Assembly: GCA_016212515.1 (NCBI GenBank)
Contig: JACRFZ010000007.1
Coordinates: forward strand, 1-64,000
Direction: 5' to 3'
Length of the DNA: 64,000 nt
Origin: Candidatus Melainabacteria bacterium
Lineage (GTDB): Bacteria; Cyanobacteriota; Vampirovibrionia; Obscuribacterales; Obscuribacteraceae
Position 1 is the stretch's first letter. Each line of letters starts with the position of its first letter. The notes under the pieces were generated by a model. The model saw nothing but the letters and a program-made list of their open reading frames with translations. It made no database searches and was not told the origin of the DNA. Positions 9,512-16,789 of this stretch are shown piece by piece. Made by a program: the position numbers and the translations under genes.

Positions 9512-11527
9512 ATGATGTTCCCAGCTAGTAACCGGTCCCAGAAAGCGGCTTACATCCTCGCTCGAAGCCTTGCTCTTGGGCTTGCCCTGCCAGTTGTGCT
9601 GCTTTCCCTTTCTCTTTTGTATTCTTGGCCGGTAAGTCCAGCTAAGGCGGCTCCCATGAAAAAGTCAGCCATCATTGCCGGGGAGAAAGCCGCTGCCTCC
9701 TGTTATGGTCAGAACATCGAGCAAGCCGCTTTAATCATCTGTGGCGACTATGGGGCCGATGGTAAGGTGCTGGTGCGGAAGGTGCTCAAGGGCGACGCTA
9801 CCCTTTTGGGTAAGCCGCTTACCCTGCCAGGACCGCTTACCATGGGCTGTCGATTGCAGCCTGTACCGCCCCTTAAAAATGTAATGCTGCTCTTGCGCTC
9901 CGACCTCAGTCTTGTGGAAATCTACGACTTGCCCGAGTCCATAGGCTATATGAACGCGCTGGTGCCTATCTACGGTAAGAGCCAGGAGCGGGAAAGACTT
10001 CTGGCTTTGCTTTCGCTCTACAAGAACCCCGGCAAGGTGGGCACTACATATAGTGGCGAGTACAAGAAAGAATTTCTCTATGCCATCAGGCAGATGAAAG
10101 AGCCGGCCAATTTCGAGATTGTCAAAAACTTATATCTTGACGAGAAAGTTGAGGCAAAAGATAGGTTGACCCTGTCTTCCTTACAGGATTGGTTGGCTGA
10201 GACTCAGGACCCGCGGGCGCTGCCGCTTCTGATCGGGGCTCTGGATTCTCACCATAAGTGGCTTGTGAATGACGCTGCCTCCAAGCTAATCTGTTACTTT
10301 CCCGGTAAGGAAAGCGATGCTGCCTTTGCCGCGCGTCTTCAAACCTTGCCCGATGACTTGCGCCCCATGGTGGTTCGAACTCTTCTTGGCCGGGGCGTGA
10401 AGCTCACCGGCGGTGTAAAACTGCCGGAAGCCACCGTCTTTCAGCGGGCCGAGGCTCTCGATAAGGAAGGTAAGAAGAAAGAAGCCGCTGCGCTCTATAT
10501 GCAGATTCTTAAGTCTGGTGAAAGCAACGGCTATATATTGCGCATTGCCGCCCTCAAATGTCTCGATGAAAACTCGCAGGCAGTCAGGGAGCGCATCATC
10601 AAAAGTCGCCTCGACTGGCTGACTGAAGATGCCGCTCGGGGCAATTATCTGGAAGTTACCGATACTGCACGGATTTTGCGCGAACTTAAGGATGAGCGTT
10701 GTTTGAAGGGGTTAATGGCCATTTTGCCCCGCCGCGATTTTATCTTCGCCCGGGCCAATCTGCTTGCCTGCCTGGCCATTGCCGAACTCGGGAAAGATTC
10801 TGCCAGGCAAGCCGCCAATGCGCTCTTGCGAGAAATGAGCCTCTCGCACAAGAGCGAACTTAGCACTAGGAGCGATGAGCAGGTGCGGCTTCTTTTAGAA
10901 CTGGGTTTTCTCAGGCAAGCTGCCGCCATGACCGAGGCTGAAGAGTTTTGCCTGAACCCCAAAAACTCCCACTGGGCATCGTCTTATAAGAGTCTCGAAC
11001 CGTTGCTGAAAGCGTTGCCGACCAGGGATGAAGGGCTGGCACTGACAAATTTGCTGAAGAGGCAAGGCAGCCAGCAACTGCCCCAGCAGGCTGTCGACTT
11101 CATCATATATCGCCTCGGTGAACTAAAAGAAGCTCGCAGCACCGGGGTCTTGCTTGCTCTCTTTGCGGCAAGACCCGCATACGGTCCTCAAACATTGAAT
11201 GAAGCCTTGCAGTCAATCGGCGGCCCTGAGATCATATCTCGTATGGAGGCCACCGCCCTTGATGGCAAGTCGCCGGTGCAGGCGGAGGCCTTAGAAGTTC
11301 TCAGCAATATGGCGCCGGCAAGGGCTCTGCCTGTTTTGCGCAAGCTTGTGAAAAACGGCACTATCGAGGTGCGAGTGCGGGCCTTGGCAGGGCTCTCTCG
11401 CCTGGGTAATTGCGACGACTACAAAATGCTGGCTCCCCTGGCCGATTACTGGAAGGGTGATCGCCCGGTACATTACTGGGTGCTACAGGCCCGTTACAAC
11501 ATAAGCGAGCGCTGCCGCTGTCACTAG
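9512..11527 (+). CDS. Exported HEAT-repeat-like protein
   Basis: This 671-residue protein has a signal peptide or N-terminal anchor (hydrophobic about residues 15-40, then SPAKAAP). A Cys-containing N-terminal domain carries AALIICGDYGADGKVLVRKVLKG, and the rest is alpha-helical with HEAT/PBS-lyase-type repeats. Clear repeat units are DPRALPLLIGALDSHHKWLV and the C-terminal ARALPVLRKLVKNGTIEVRV. HEAT arrays are protein-binding scaffolds, and no catalytic motif is visible. It starts at tandem ATGs (9512/9515) without a strong ribosome-binding site. It is convergent with the small gene at 11560. Function unknown. Confidence 0.75.
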   Translation: MMFPASNRSQKAAYILARSLALGLALPVVLLSLSLLYSWPVSPAKAAPMKKSAIIAGEKAAASCYGQNIEQAALIICGDYGADGKVLVRKVLKGDATLLGKPLTLPGPLTMGCRLQPVPPLKNVMLLLRSDLSLVEIYDLPESIGYMNALVPIYGKSQERERLLALLSLYKNPGKVGTTYSGEYKKEFLYAIRQMKEPANFEIVKNLYLDEKVEAKDRLTLSSLQDWLAETQDPRALPLLIGALDSHHKWLVNDAASKLICYFPGKESDAAFAARLQTLPDDLRPMVVRTLLGRGVKLTGGVKLPEATVFQRAEALDKEGKKKEAAALYMQILKSGESNGYILRIAALKCLDENSQAVRERIIKSRLDWLTEDAARGNYLEVTDTARILRELKDERCLKGLMAILPRRDFIFARANLLACLAIAELGKDSARQAANALLREMSLSHKSELSTRSDEQVRLLLELGFLRQAAAMTEAEEFCLNPKNSHWASSYKSLEPLLKALPTRDEGLALTNLLKRQGSQQLPQQAVDFIIYRLGELKEARSTGVLLALFAARPAYGPQTLNEALQSIGGPEIISRMEATALDGKSPVQAEALEVLSNMAPARALPVLRKLVKNGTIEVRVRALAGLSRLGNCDDYKMLAPLADYWKGDRPVHYWVLQARYNISERCRCH

Positions 11528-11562
11528 GCGGCTGCTCTCTTTTGTGGCTGTGGTGCCGCCTA
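11525..11562. terminator. Inverted repeat joining two convergent stop codons
   Basis: TAGGCGGC (11525-11532) and GCCGCCTA (11555-11562) form a perfect 8-bp stem with a 22-base loop. The base of the stem is formed by the two TAG stop codons of the convergent genes. It could act as a bidirectional terminator, but there is no U-tract on either strand, so termination is inferred only from position. Confidence 0.35.
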
Positions 11563-11811
11563 AGACTTGGAGAGCCGCATGGACGTGGCTGAATTGCCCA
11601 CTGAGACGCGCCAGCCTGCTTCGATATGGCGGCGCTTAATCTCGTCTATTACGTCTACGGGGTAATTGCCTAGCTCGATTGGAACGTCTCGACCCGGAAT
11701 CCAGTCTTTTTTGAGCTTTTCATGGATTTCAGTTATGGCGGCATCAGCCATCTGATCTATGTTGTTGCGGCGCTCTTGCTCATAGTTTTCAGGTCTCCAG
11801 GGTATTATCAC
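11560..11811 (-). CDS. Small hypothetical protein (83 aa)
   Basis: The frame starts at GTG 11811 with AAGGAG seven bases upstream, a strong initiation signal that makes a real gene likely. The product is short, soluble and mixed alpha/beta: a helical N-terminal half (ERRNNIDQMADAAITEIHEK), then VPIELGNYPVDVIDEIKRR and a likely beta hairpin AGWRVSVGNSATSMRLS. The style recalls small phage or plasmid proteins but I do not recognise the family. Its start overlaps the stop of the fragment upstream (11808-12047) by GTGA, suggesting they were co-translated. Confidence 0.55.
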   Translation of the reverse strand: MIIPWRPENYEQERRNNIDQMADAAITEIHEKLKKDWIPGRDVPIELGNYPVDVIDEIKRRHIEAGWRVSVGNSATSMRLSKS

Positions 11812-12047
11812 TGGTCGCTCCTTTGCATTGTCTGCGTGTTCAGGTAATATACCCGCTTAAACCAGGCGATCTCTTGCTGACTGCGATCACGTACTGATTG
11901 ACGATTTTCGCTTTCGCTAACGGCTCTTTCGGCGGCCCGGTGGTCTTGGGAAAAAGTCCGATCAAATGTAACAATACTGATGTTGCAAAATATTGCATCT
12001 GCATCTCGGGACTTTTTTGTAGATAAAACCCTTGCTGCATCCAGGTT
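11808..12047 (-). pseudogene. Possible remnant of an upstream partner ORF
   Basis: In the frame ending at TGA 11808-11810 there are 79 open codons with protein-like content in the last half (for example ESENRQSVRDRSQQEIAW) but no ATG, GTG or TTG start in a useful position. The stop overlaps the GTG of the next gene by four bases, a typical operon junction. I read it as a gene that has lost its 5' end. A different frame (11840-12058) is also open but less protein-like. Low confidence. Confidence 0.25.
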
Positions 12048-12102
12048 TCAGGTGTCAAGCAGAATTAACTTTCGGCTTTACATGAGTTTTGAGAATTTGC
12101 GG

Positions 12103-12226
12103 GGGATTCCCAAAGGCACACCCATGACGTGGCAATTTCAAAGATACACCCCTGACGCGACAATCCCTGAGATATACCCATGACGCTGCAATCCCAGAGA
12201 TACACCCATGAAGCGGCAATCCTAAG
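12103..12226. repeat. 28-bp direct tandem repeat, about 4.4 copies
   Basis: Units at 12103-12130, 12131-12158, 12159-12186 and 12187-12214, plus 12 bases of a fifth, share the core AGATACACCCATGACGC and a GGCAATCCC start. The first copy is the most divergent. The 28-bp period is not a multiple of three, so this is not a protein repeat. Nothing palindromic links the copies, so it is not a CRISPR array. Arrays of short direct repeats occur as transposase-binding sites at ends of some IS21/Tn7/Mu-type elements. No transposase is present here. Confidence 0.8.
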
Positions 12227-12233
12227 TTACCAC

Positions 12234-12905
12234 CTAAGGGCGCCTTCTATAAAGAGCTTTCCAGGCCAGATGCTTTTTGCCGCTCGGTAAGACAAAGAAG
12301 CTGCGCTCCAGCTTCACTACCTCGAAGTGCGGTTCAACGTGTTCCAGAAGTGCAACTGCCGTCATTTGAGGCGGTCCTTCTTCCGGGTTGTCCCTGATTT
12401 CATCTTTGCAGCCGGCCAGGCAGAGCCAGTGCCCGCCTGCCTTCAGGGCTTCCGCGACCCGCTCTACGAAGGTGGAGCGCTGGGTTTCCGGAATTACATG
12501 GTAGACGCCCCGATCAAAGACGAAATCTTGAGACTGAGCTTCCACCGGAGATTCTTCGCAGATGTTCAAAAGATGGATGGCTACTTTGACATTGGCCTGG
12601 CTGGCTCTCTGCTTTGCTTTCTCGATGGCGGTCGGTGCAATCTCTGTAGCCACGACGGAACAACCCTGACCGGCCATCCAGACTGCATTGGTGCCCGTAC
12701 CGCAGCCGATTTCAGTCACGAAAGCGGGATAGGCTTGCTCTTCCTGCTTCAATTGCGCGAAGTACTCGACCAGCTCCGGTGCCGGTATGCCCGAATCCCA
12801 GGGCAGGTCCGATTCCTCTCTGTAGCGCTCCTCCCAGTTGTAGTGCGCTGAAGGCGCTTTCTCTTGTTTCTCTTCACTCTTCAGGGCTCTTGGCTGATTG
12901 TTCAT
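12234..12905 (-). CDS. SAM-dependent methyltransferase
   Basis: The 223-residue class I methyltransferase has motif I VTEIGCGTGTNAVWMA (about residues 62-77), an acidic strand end VVATEIA for the ribose of SAM, and FDRGVYHVIP at the motif IV position. The fold resembles thiopurine or small-molecule methyltransferases. The substrate is unknown. Its ATG at 12905 lies inside argH (32-bp overlap, same strand), so it is the last gene of the argFGH operon and probably co-translated. That suggests control by arginine, though a direct role in arginine synthesis is not evident. Confidence 0.85.
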   Translation of the reverse strand: MNNQPRALKSEEKQEKAPSAHYNWEERYREESDLPWDSGIPAPELVEYFAQLKQEEQAYPAFVTEIGCGTGTNAVWMAGQGCSVVATEIAPTAIEKAKQRASQANVKVAIHLLNICEESPVEAQSQDFVFDRGVYHVIPETQRSTFVERVAEALKAGGHWLCLAGCKDEIRDNPEEGPPQMTAVALLEHVEPHFEVVKLERSFFVLPSGKKHLAWKALYRRRP

Positions 12906-14259
12906 AATTGCCTGCCGCTAACTCTTTTACTTTGCCTGTGCCGGTGCTTCCATGTGAAATTTTAGCTTGAACCGAGGCAATCGGATCAAAGAGTGAATGA
13001 GTGTCTACACCAAACTTGCCGCTGAACTTCTGAAAGTCAGCCAGTGGCAGTTGGCTGAGGGGCAGTTGTTTGTCTCTGGCCCAGGCCACCAGGCTTGAGA
13101 CCTCCTCGTGGGCCTGTCTGAAGGGTGTGCCCTGGTTGACCAGATATTCAACCAGGTCGGTGGTGATCATTTCCGGATCAGCCGCCGCTTTCATTGTATT
13201 TTCGCTAATGACGGTGAGGTTTTGCAGGGCTACGGTCATGACGACCAGGCAATTACTCAGTTCCTTCGCCACCTTGATGGCCGGCGGCTTGCTCTCCTGC
13301 AAGTCGCGGTTGTACCCGAGAGGCAGACCTTTGAGGGTGGCCAGTACGCTTACCAGTTCGCCTAACATCACACCGGCTTTGCCTCTGACAATTTCTACCG
13401 GGTCCGGGTTCTTCTTCTGGGGCATGAGGCTGGAAGAAGTGGTGACTGCATCGCTGAAGGCAATAAAGCCGAACTCTCTGGTGGCCCAGATGATGAAGGT
13501 TTCGGCCATCTGGCTCAAATGGGTGGAGGTGAGCGCGGCGGCGAAGAGATACTCGGCTACGAAATCGCGGTCGGAAACGGCATCGATGGAGTTGGCAAAG
13601 CAGCTATTCAGACCCAGGAGATCGGCGCTGAAATGCGGGTCAATATTGAGGCCCGAGCCGGCCTGGGCTCCTGCACCCAGGGGAGAGACCGAGGCTCTTT
13701 TACCAAGGTCGGCGAAGCGTTCACCGTCGCGCTTGAACATTTCCATGAAGGCATGCAGAGCGTGGGCAAAGAGTATCGGCTGGGCTCGTTGCAGGTGCGT
13801 GTAGCCGGGCATGACTGCATCCAGATTGGCCAGGGCGCAATTGGCTAGAGCCGCCTGCAAGACCTTAAGCTGCTCTTTGTGCCTCTCTACCTGCTGCAGC
13901 ACAAACAGACGCAGATCCAGTGCTACCTGGTCGTTTCTGCTTCTGGCCGTATGCAAACGGAGCGCGTCCTCTCCAATCAGGGCTTGCAGTCGTTTCTCCA
14001 CATTCATGTGTACATCTTCGAAGCAAGCATCCAGTGTGAACTTACCCGCCTCGTATTCTTGCAAGATTTGATTTAGTCCGGCCACGATGTTTTCACCCTG
14101 GGGCTCGGTCAGGAGCCCCTGTTTGGTGAGCATGGTGGCGTGGGCGATACTGCCCTTGATGTCCACTTCGATTAAGGACTGGTCCGCGTCGACGGAGTTG
14201 ACAAAGGCGGTAACGATTTCATCAAGCTGTTGGGTGAAGGCTTTTCTTAATACTTGCAT
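12874..14259 (-). CDS. argH: Argininosuccinate lyase
   Basis: ArgH cleaves argininosuccinate to arginine and fumarate, the last step of arginine synthesis. The fumarase/lyase superfamily signature SSLMPQKKNPD is present, as are TARSRNDQVALDLRL and PGYTHLQRAQP. I start at ATG 14259 because GGAG lies eight bases upstream and the length (461 residues) fits the family. The frame is open up to 14346 but that part does not look conserved. The usual N-terminal LWGGRF motif is not visible: the protein begins MQVLRKAFTQQL in its place. Its start overlaps argG by 38 bp. Functional assignment is firm; the altered N-terminus is the one oddity. Confidence 0.95.
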   Translation of the reverse strand: MQVLRKAFTQQLDEIVTAFVNSVDADQSLIEVDIKGSIAHATMLTKQGLLTEPQGENIVAGLNQILQEYEAGKFTLDACFEDVHMNVEKRLQALIGEDALRLHTARSRNDQVALDLRLFVLQQVERHKEQLKVLQAALANCALANLDAVMPGYTHLQRAQPILFAHALHAFMEMFKRDGERFADLGKRASVSPLGAGAQAGSGLNIDPHFSADLLGLNSCFANSIDAVSDRDFVAEYLFAAALTSTHLSQMAETFIIWATREFGFIAFSDAVTTSSSLMPQKKNPDPVEIVRGKAGVMLGELVSVLATLKGLPLGYNRDLQESKPPAIKVAKELSNCLVVMTVALQNLTVISENTMKAAADPEMITTDLVEYLVNQGTPFRQAHEEVSSLVAWARDKQLPLSQLPLADFQKFSGKFGVDTHSLFDPIASVQAKISHGSTGTGKVKELAAGNYEQSAKSPEE

Positions 14260-15442
14260 GCTTCTGGCTCCAGGTAGATAGTCTAAGTCCGCTGATATTG
14301 ATGAAACCGCCCGAGTCGGCCGGGTTGAAGCTGGACATGTTTTCAAAGCTGGTCATTTTCTCACTATAAAGTGAGTAATCCGACTTACGAGCCACTACCA
14401 TAGAACTACCTTTGTATAGTTTGATCTTGGCGGTACCGCTGACGGTGCCCTGGCTTTCCTTGACCAAGCTGTGCAAGAGCTGTGCTTCCGGGGCAAACCA
14501 ATAGCCGTTATAGGTAAGTTCGGCAATTTTGGAGACCAGGCTCTGTTTTAAGTGGGCTACTTCTTTGTCTAGGGTGAGTGATTCAACAGCTTGATGGGCC
14601 TGCATGAGAATGGTGACGCCTGGTGTCTCGTAAACACCTCTGGACTTGATGCCGATATAACGATTCTCCACCAGATCAATTCTGCCGACCCCGTGAGCGG
14701 CCGCTATCTGATTGGCTTTCTCCAGTAGAGCAACGGCTGAGAGCTTCTCGCCGTCGATGGCCACCGGTACACCGGCTTCAAATTCGATTTCCACAAACTG
14801 CGGCTTGTCCGGCGCCTGCTCCGGATTCTTTGTCCATAAATAGATGTCTTCGGGCGCTTCCTGCCAGGGATCTTCCAAAATTCCGCCTTCGTAACTGATA
14901 TGCATCAGGTTGGCATCCATGGAGTAGGGCTTGTCTTTTGTAACCGGTAAGGGAATGCCGTGGGCTTCAGCATAATCGAAGAGGTCGGTGCGGCTCTGGT
15001 ACTGCCATTCCCTCCAGGGGGCAATGACGCCCAGTTGCGGTGCCAGAGATTTGACTGCCAGTTCGAAACGCACCTGGTCATTGCCTTTGCCGGTAGAACC
15101 ATGGGCGATGAAGTCGCAACCTTCTCTCAGAGCCGCTTCCACCATGCCTTTGGCGATGCAAGGACGGGCCAGTGAGGTGCCCATCAGGTAGACGGTTTCA
15201 TAGACGGCATTGGCTTGAATGGAAGGGAAAATAAAATCTTTGACGAATTCCGCCTTCAGATCATCGATGATGCATTTTTCGGCTCCGGTTTTCAAAGCTT
15301 TGGCGTGTACCTGTTCGAAGTCTTCTTCCTGCCCCACGTTAGCGCAGTAGGCTACTACCGGTACCTGATATTTTTCTTTGAGCCAGGTCAAAATACAGGA
15401 GGTATCGAGACCGCCTGAATAAGCTAGGAGAATTTTCTTCAT
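14222..15442 (-). CDS. argG: Argininosuccinate synthase
   Basis: ArgG joins citrulline and aspartate using ATP. The ATP-pyrophosphatase loop AYSGGLDTS is at residues 7-15, and DFIAHGSTGKGNDQVRFE and APWREWQ are in the expected places. Start ATG 15442 is chosen because AAGGA lies upstream and families begin right before KKILLAYSGG. The open frame continues 45 codons upstream to 15577 without conservation. The product is 406 residues, a normal length. It is the middle gene of argF-argG-argH, 55 bp after argF and overlapping argH. Confidence 0.96.
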   Translation of the reverse strand: MKKILLAYSGGLDTSCILTWLKEKYQVPVVAYCANVGQEEDFEQVHAKALKTGAEKCIIDDLKAEFVKDFIFPSIQANAVYETVYLMGTSLARPCIAKGMVEAALREGCDFIAHGSTGKGNDQVRFELAVKSLAPQLGVIAPWREWQYQSRTDLFDYAEAHGIPLPVTKDKPYSMDANLMHISYEGGILEDPWQEAPEDIYLWTKNPEQAPDKPQFVEIEFEAGVPVAIDGEKLSAVALLEKANQIAAAHGVGRIDLVENRYIGIKSRGVYETPGVTILMQAHQAVESLTLDKEVAHLKQSLVSKIAELTYNGYWFAPEAQLLHSLVKESQGTVSGTAKIKLYKGSSMVVARKSDYSLYSEKMTSFENMSSFNPADSGGFINISGLRLSTWSQKHASIKKSLHPTA

Positions 15443-15497
15443 GTTTTGGTTCCTTACTGAGGTGGGAGAGATCGAATGAGAGTCAGTCTGATTTTCT

Positions 15498-16514
15498 TTA
15501 GAGGACCAGAGCCATAATGGCTTTTTGAGCGTGCAGGCGGTTTTCTGCTTGATCAAAGACAACCGAATTGGGGCCATCTATCACTTCGTCGGTGATTTCC
15601 AGACCACGGTGGGCGGGTAGGCAGTGCATGACCAGGGCATCCTCTTTGGCGTATTTGAGCAGGTTGCCGTTCAGTTGATAAGGCGCGAAGATTTTTTCTC
15701 TTTCTTTCGCTTCCGCTTCCTGACCCATGGAGGTCCAGACATCGGTGTAGACGGCGTCGGCTCCGTCCACGGCCTGTTTGGGATCTTCCACCAGGGTGAG
15801 GTTTGCGCCGGAGATCTTGGCCAACTCCAGCGCTTTCATCCAGATGGAAGCCTGGGGCTCGTACTTGTGGGGGCAGGCCATGGCGAAGTCGGTGCCCAGG
15901 CTGGCAGCCAGCAAGAGCAAGGAATTGGAGACATTGTTGGCGTCTCCGACATAGGCCATCTTGAGACCTTTGATATTGCCTTTGTGTTCAATAAGGGTTT
16001 GAAAGTCGGCCAGGGCCTGGCAGGGATGCTCTTTGTTGGATAGACCGTTGATCACCGGTACATTTGCATTGGCGGCAAGAGCAACCACGGTTTCATGTTC
16101 GAAGGTGCGGGCCATGATGCCGTCCACCCAGCGCTCCAGATTTTTGCCGATGTCGTTTACGGATTCCCGCTCTCCCAGTTTGCCTTCCAGGTAAATAGCA
16201 TGACCTCCCAGTTGGGTCATACCGGCTTCAAAGGTTACCCTGGTGCGCAGTGAAGGTTTCTCGAAGAGCATGGCCAGGGTCTGTCCCTTACCGAAGAGGG
16301 TCTGGGTTTCATCGAATTTGTTTTCTTTCAGTTTGGCGGCAACATCGAGAATGAGATTGAGCTCGCTAATTGAGAGGTTCTCGATGCCTGTGATGTCTTT
16401 GCCGCGCAGGCTGTGTTCTTCCAACACGAAGGCTAAAGGCGATGTGCCCGAGGGCTTGGCCATGCGCTGCGGTTTGTTCACGTTCAGCGCTAAGGGCGTT
16501 GTGGTCAGGCTCAT
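15498..16514 (-). CDS. argF: Ornithine carbamoyltransferase
   Basis: ArgF makes citrulline from ornithine and carbamoyl phosphate. The carbamoyl-phosphate motif SLRTR is at residues 88-92, HPCQ at 163-166 and the ornithine-binding HCLPAH at 297-302. The start at 16514 has AAAGGAG upstream. The protein carries about 30 residues more at its N-terminus than typical OTCs, and an internal ATG at 16463 lacks a ribosome-binding site. It is the first structural gene of the arg operon and lies just behind a leader peptide and terminator hairpin (16541-16681). Confidence 0.96.
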   Translation of the reverse strand: MSLTTTPLALNVNKPQRMAKPSGTSPLAFVLEEHSLRGKDITGIENLSISELNLILDVAAKLKENKFDETQTLFGKGQTLAMLFEKPSLRTRVTFEAGMTQLGGHAIYLEGKLGERESVNDIGKNLERWVDGIMARTFEHETVVALAANANVPVINGLSNKEHPCQALADFQTLIEHKGNIKGLKMAYVGDANNVSNSLLLLAASLGTDFAMACPHKYEPQASIWMKALELAKISGANLTLVEDPKQAVDGADAVYTDVWTSMGQEAEAKEREKIFAPYQLNGNLLKYAKEDALVMHCLPAHRGLEITDEVIDGPNSVVFDQAENRLHAQKAIMALVL

Positions 16515-16541
16515 CTAGTCTCTCTCCTTTATTCCTGGTGT

Positions 16542-16631
16542 AAAAAAAATCCCCGGTGTTTGCCGGGGATGCTCAAGTCTTGGTTTTGCAGTTGTGCTTA
16601 CAAGATGATGCCCCGGTTCGTTGAGAACTGG
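16542..16631 (-). promoter_or_regulatory. Arginine attenuator: competing hairpins ending in a terminator
   Basis: On the minus strand, AUCCCCGG (16570-16563) and CCGGGGAU (16556-16549) form an 8-bp stem with loop CAAACA, followed by seven U: an intrinsic terminator ahead of argF. Upstream, CCAGTTC (16631-16625) can pair with GAACCGG (16619-16613, one A-C mismatch). CCGGGG (16616-16611) is also fully complementary to the CCCCGG of the terminator's first arm. These are the 1:2, 2:3 and 3:4 pairings of a classic attenuator. Arm 1 lies directly after the Arg codon run of the leader peptide. A ribosome stalled on those codons would free arm 2 to block the terminator. Confidence 0.85.
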
Positions 16632-16681
16632 CGGCGACGGCGGCTGGATACGGCTATTAATGCTTTGGAGTTGACACGCAT
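16598..16681 (-). CDS. Arginine-rich leader peptide (27 aa) of the argFGH operon
   Basis: ATG at 16681 to TAA at 16598-16600 encodes 27 residues starting MRVNSKALIAVSS, then Arg14-Arg17 (CGC CGT CGC CGC), then QFSTNRGIIL. Six of 27 residues are Arg, four in a row. AAGGA lies 11 bases upstream. The stop codon is about 28 bases before the terminator stem, and arm 2 of the antiterminator lies within the last codons (Asn22-Gly24). Such peptides act only by being translated: low charged tRNA-Arg stalls the ribosome and lets RNA polymerase read through to argF. Confidence 0.82.
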   Translation of the reverse strand: MRVNSKALIAVSSRRRRQFSTNRGIIL

Positions 16682-16735
16682 TAGAGTGCAGATCCTTGCC
16701 GCAAAATCGGCTTGCTGAAAAACATCGACCATTGA

Positions 16736-16764
16736 AAGTTACATTTGAACGAAGGCTTTGTCAA
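16736..16764 (-). promoter_or_regulatory. Sigma-70-type promoter of the arg leader
   Basis: On the minus strand a perfect -35 TTGACA (16764-16759) is followed by a 17-base spacer and a -10 TAACTT (16741-16736, three of six matches including the first two and last). Transcription would begin near 16729, about 48 bases before the leader-peptide ATG. The -35 is only 26 bp from the start codon of the divergent amidase gene. No ArgR-like palindrome was recognised. Confidence 0.65.
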
Positions 16765-16789
16765 CGAAAATTTGCCCCACCGGCAGTAA

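Noticed and set aside
11840..12058. 72-codon open frame on the minus strand near the tandem repeat
   Set aside because: It starts at TTG without a ribosome-binding site. The overlapping frame ending at 11808 has better protein-like content and a GTGA junction with the next gene.
12103..12226. CRISPR array
   Set aside because: The copies are directly contiguous, with no spacers, and no cas genes are nearby.
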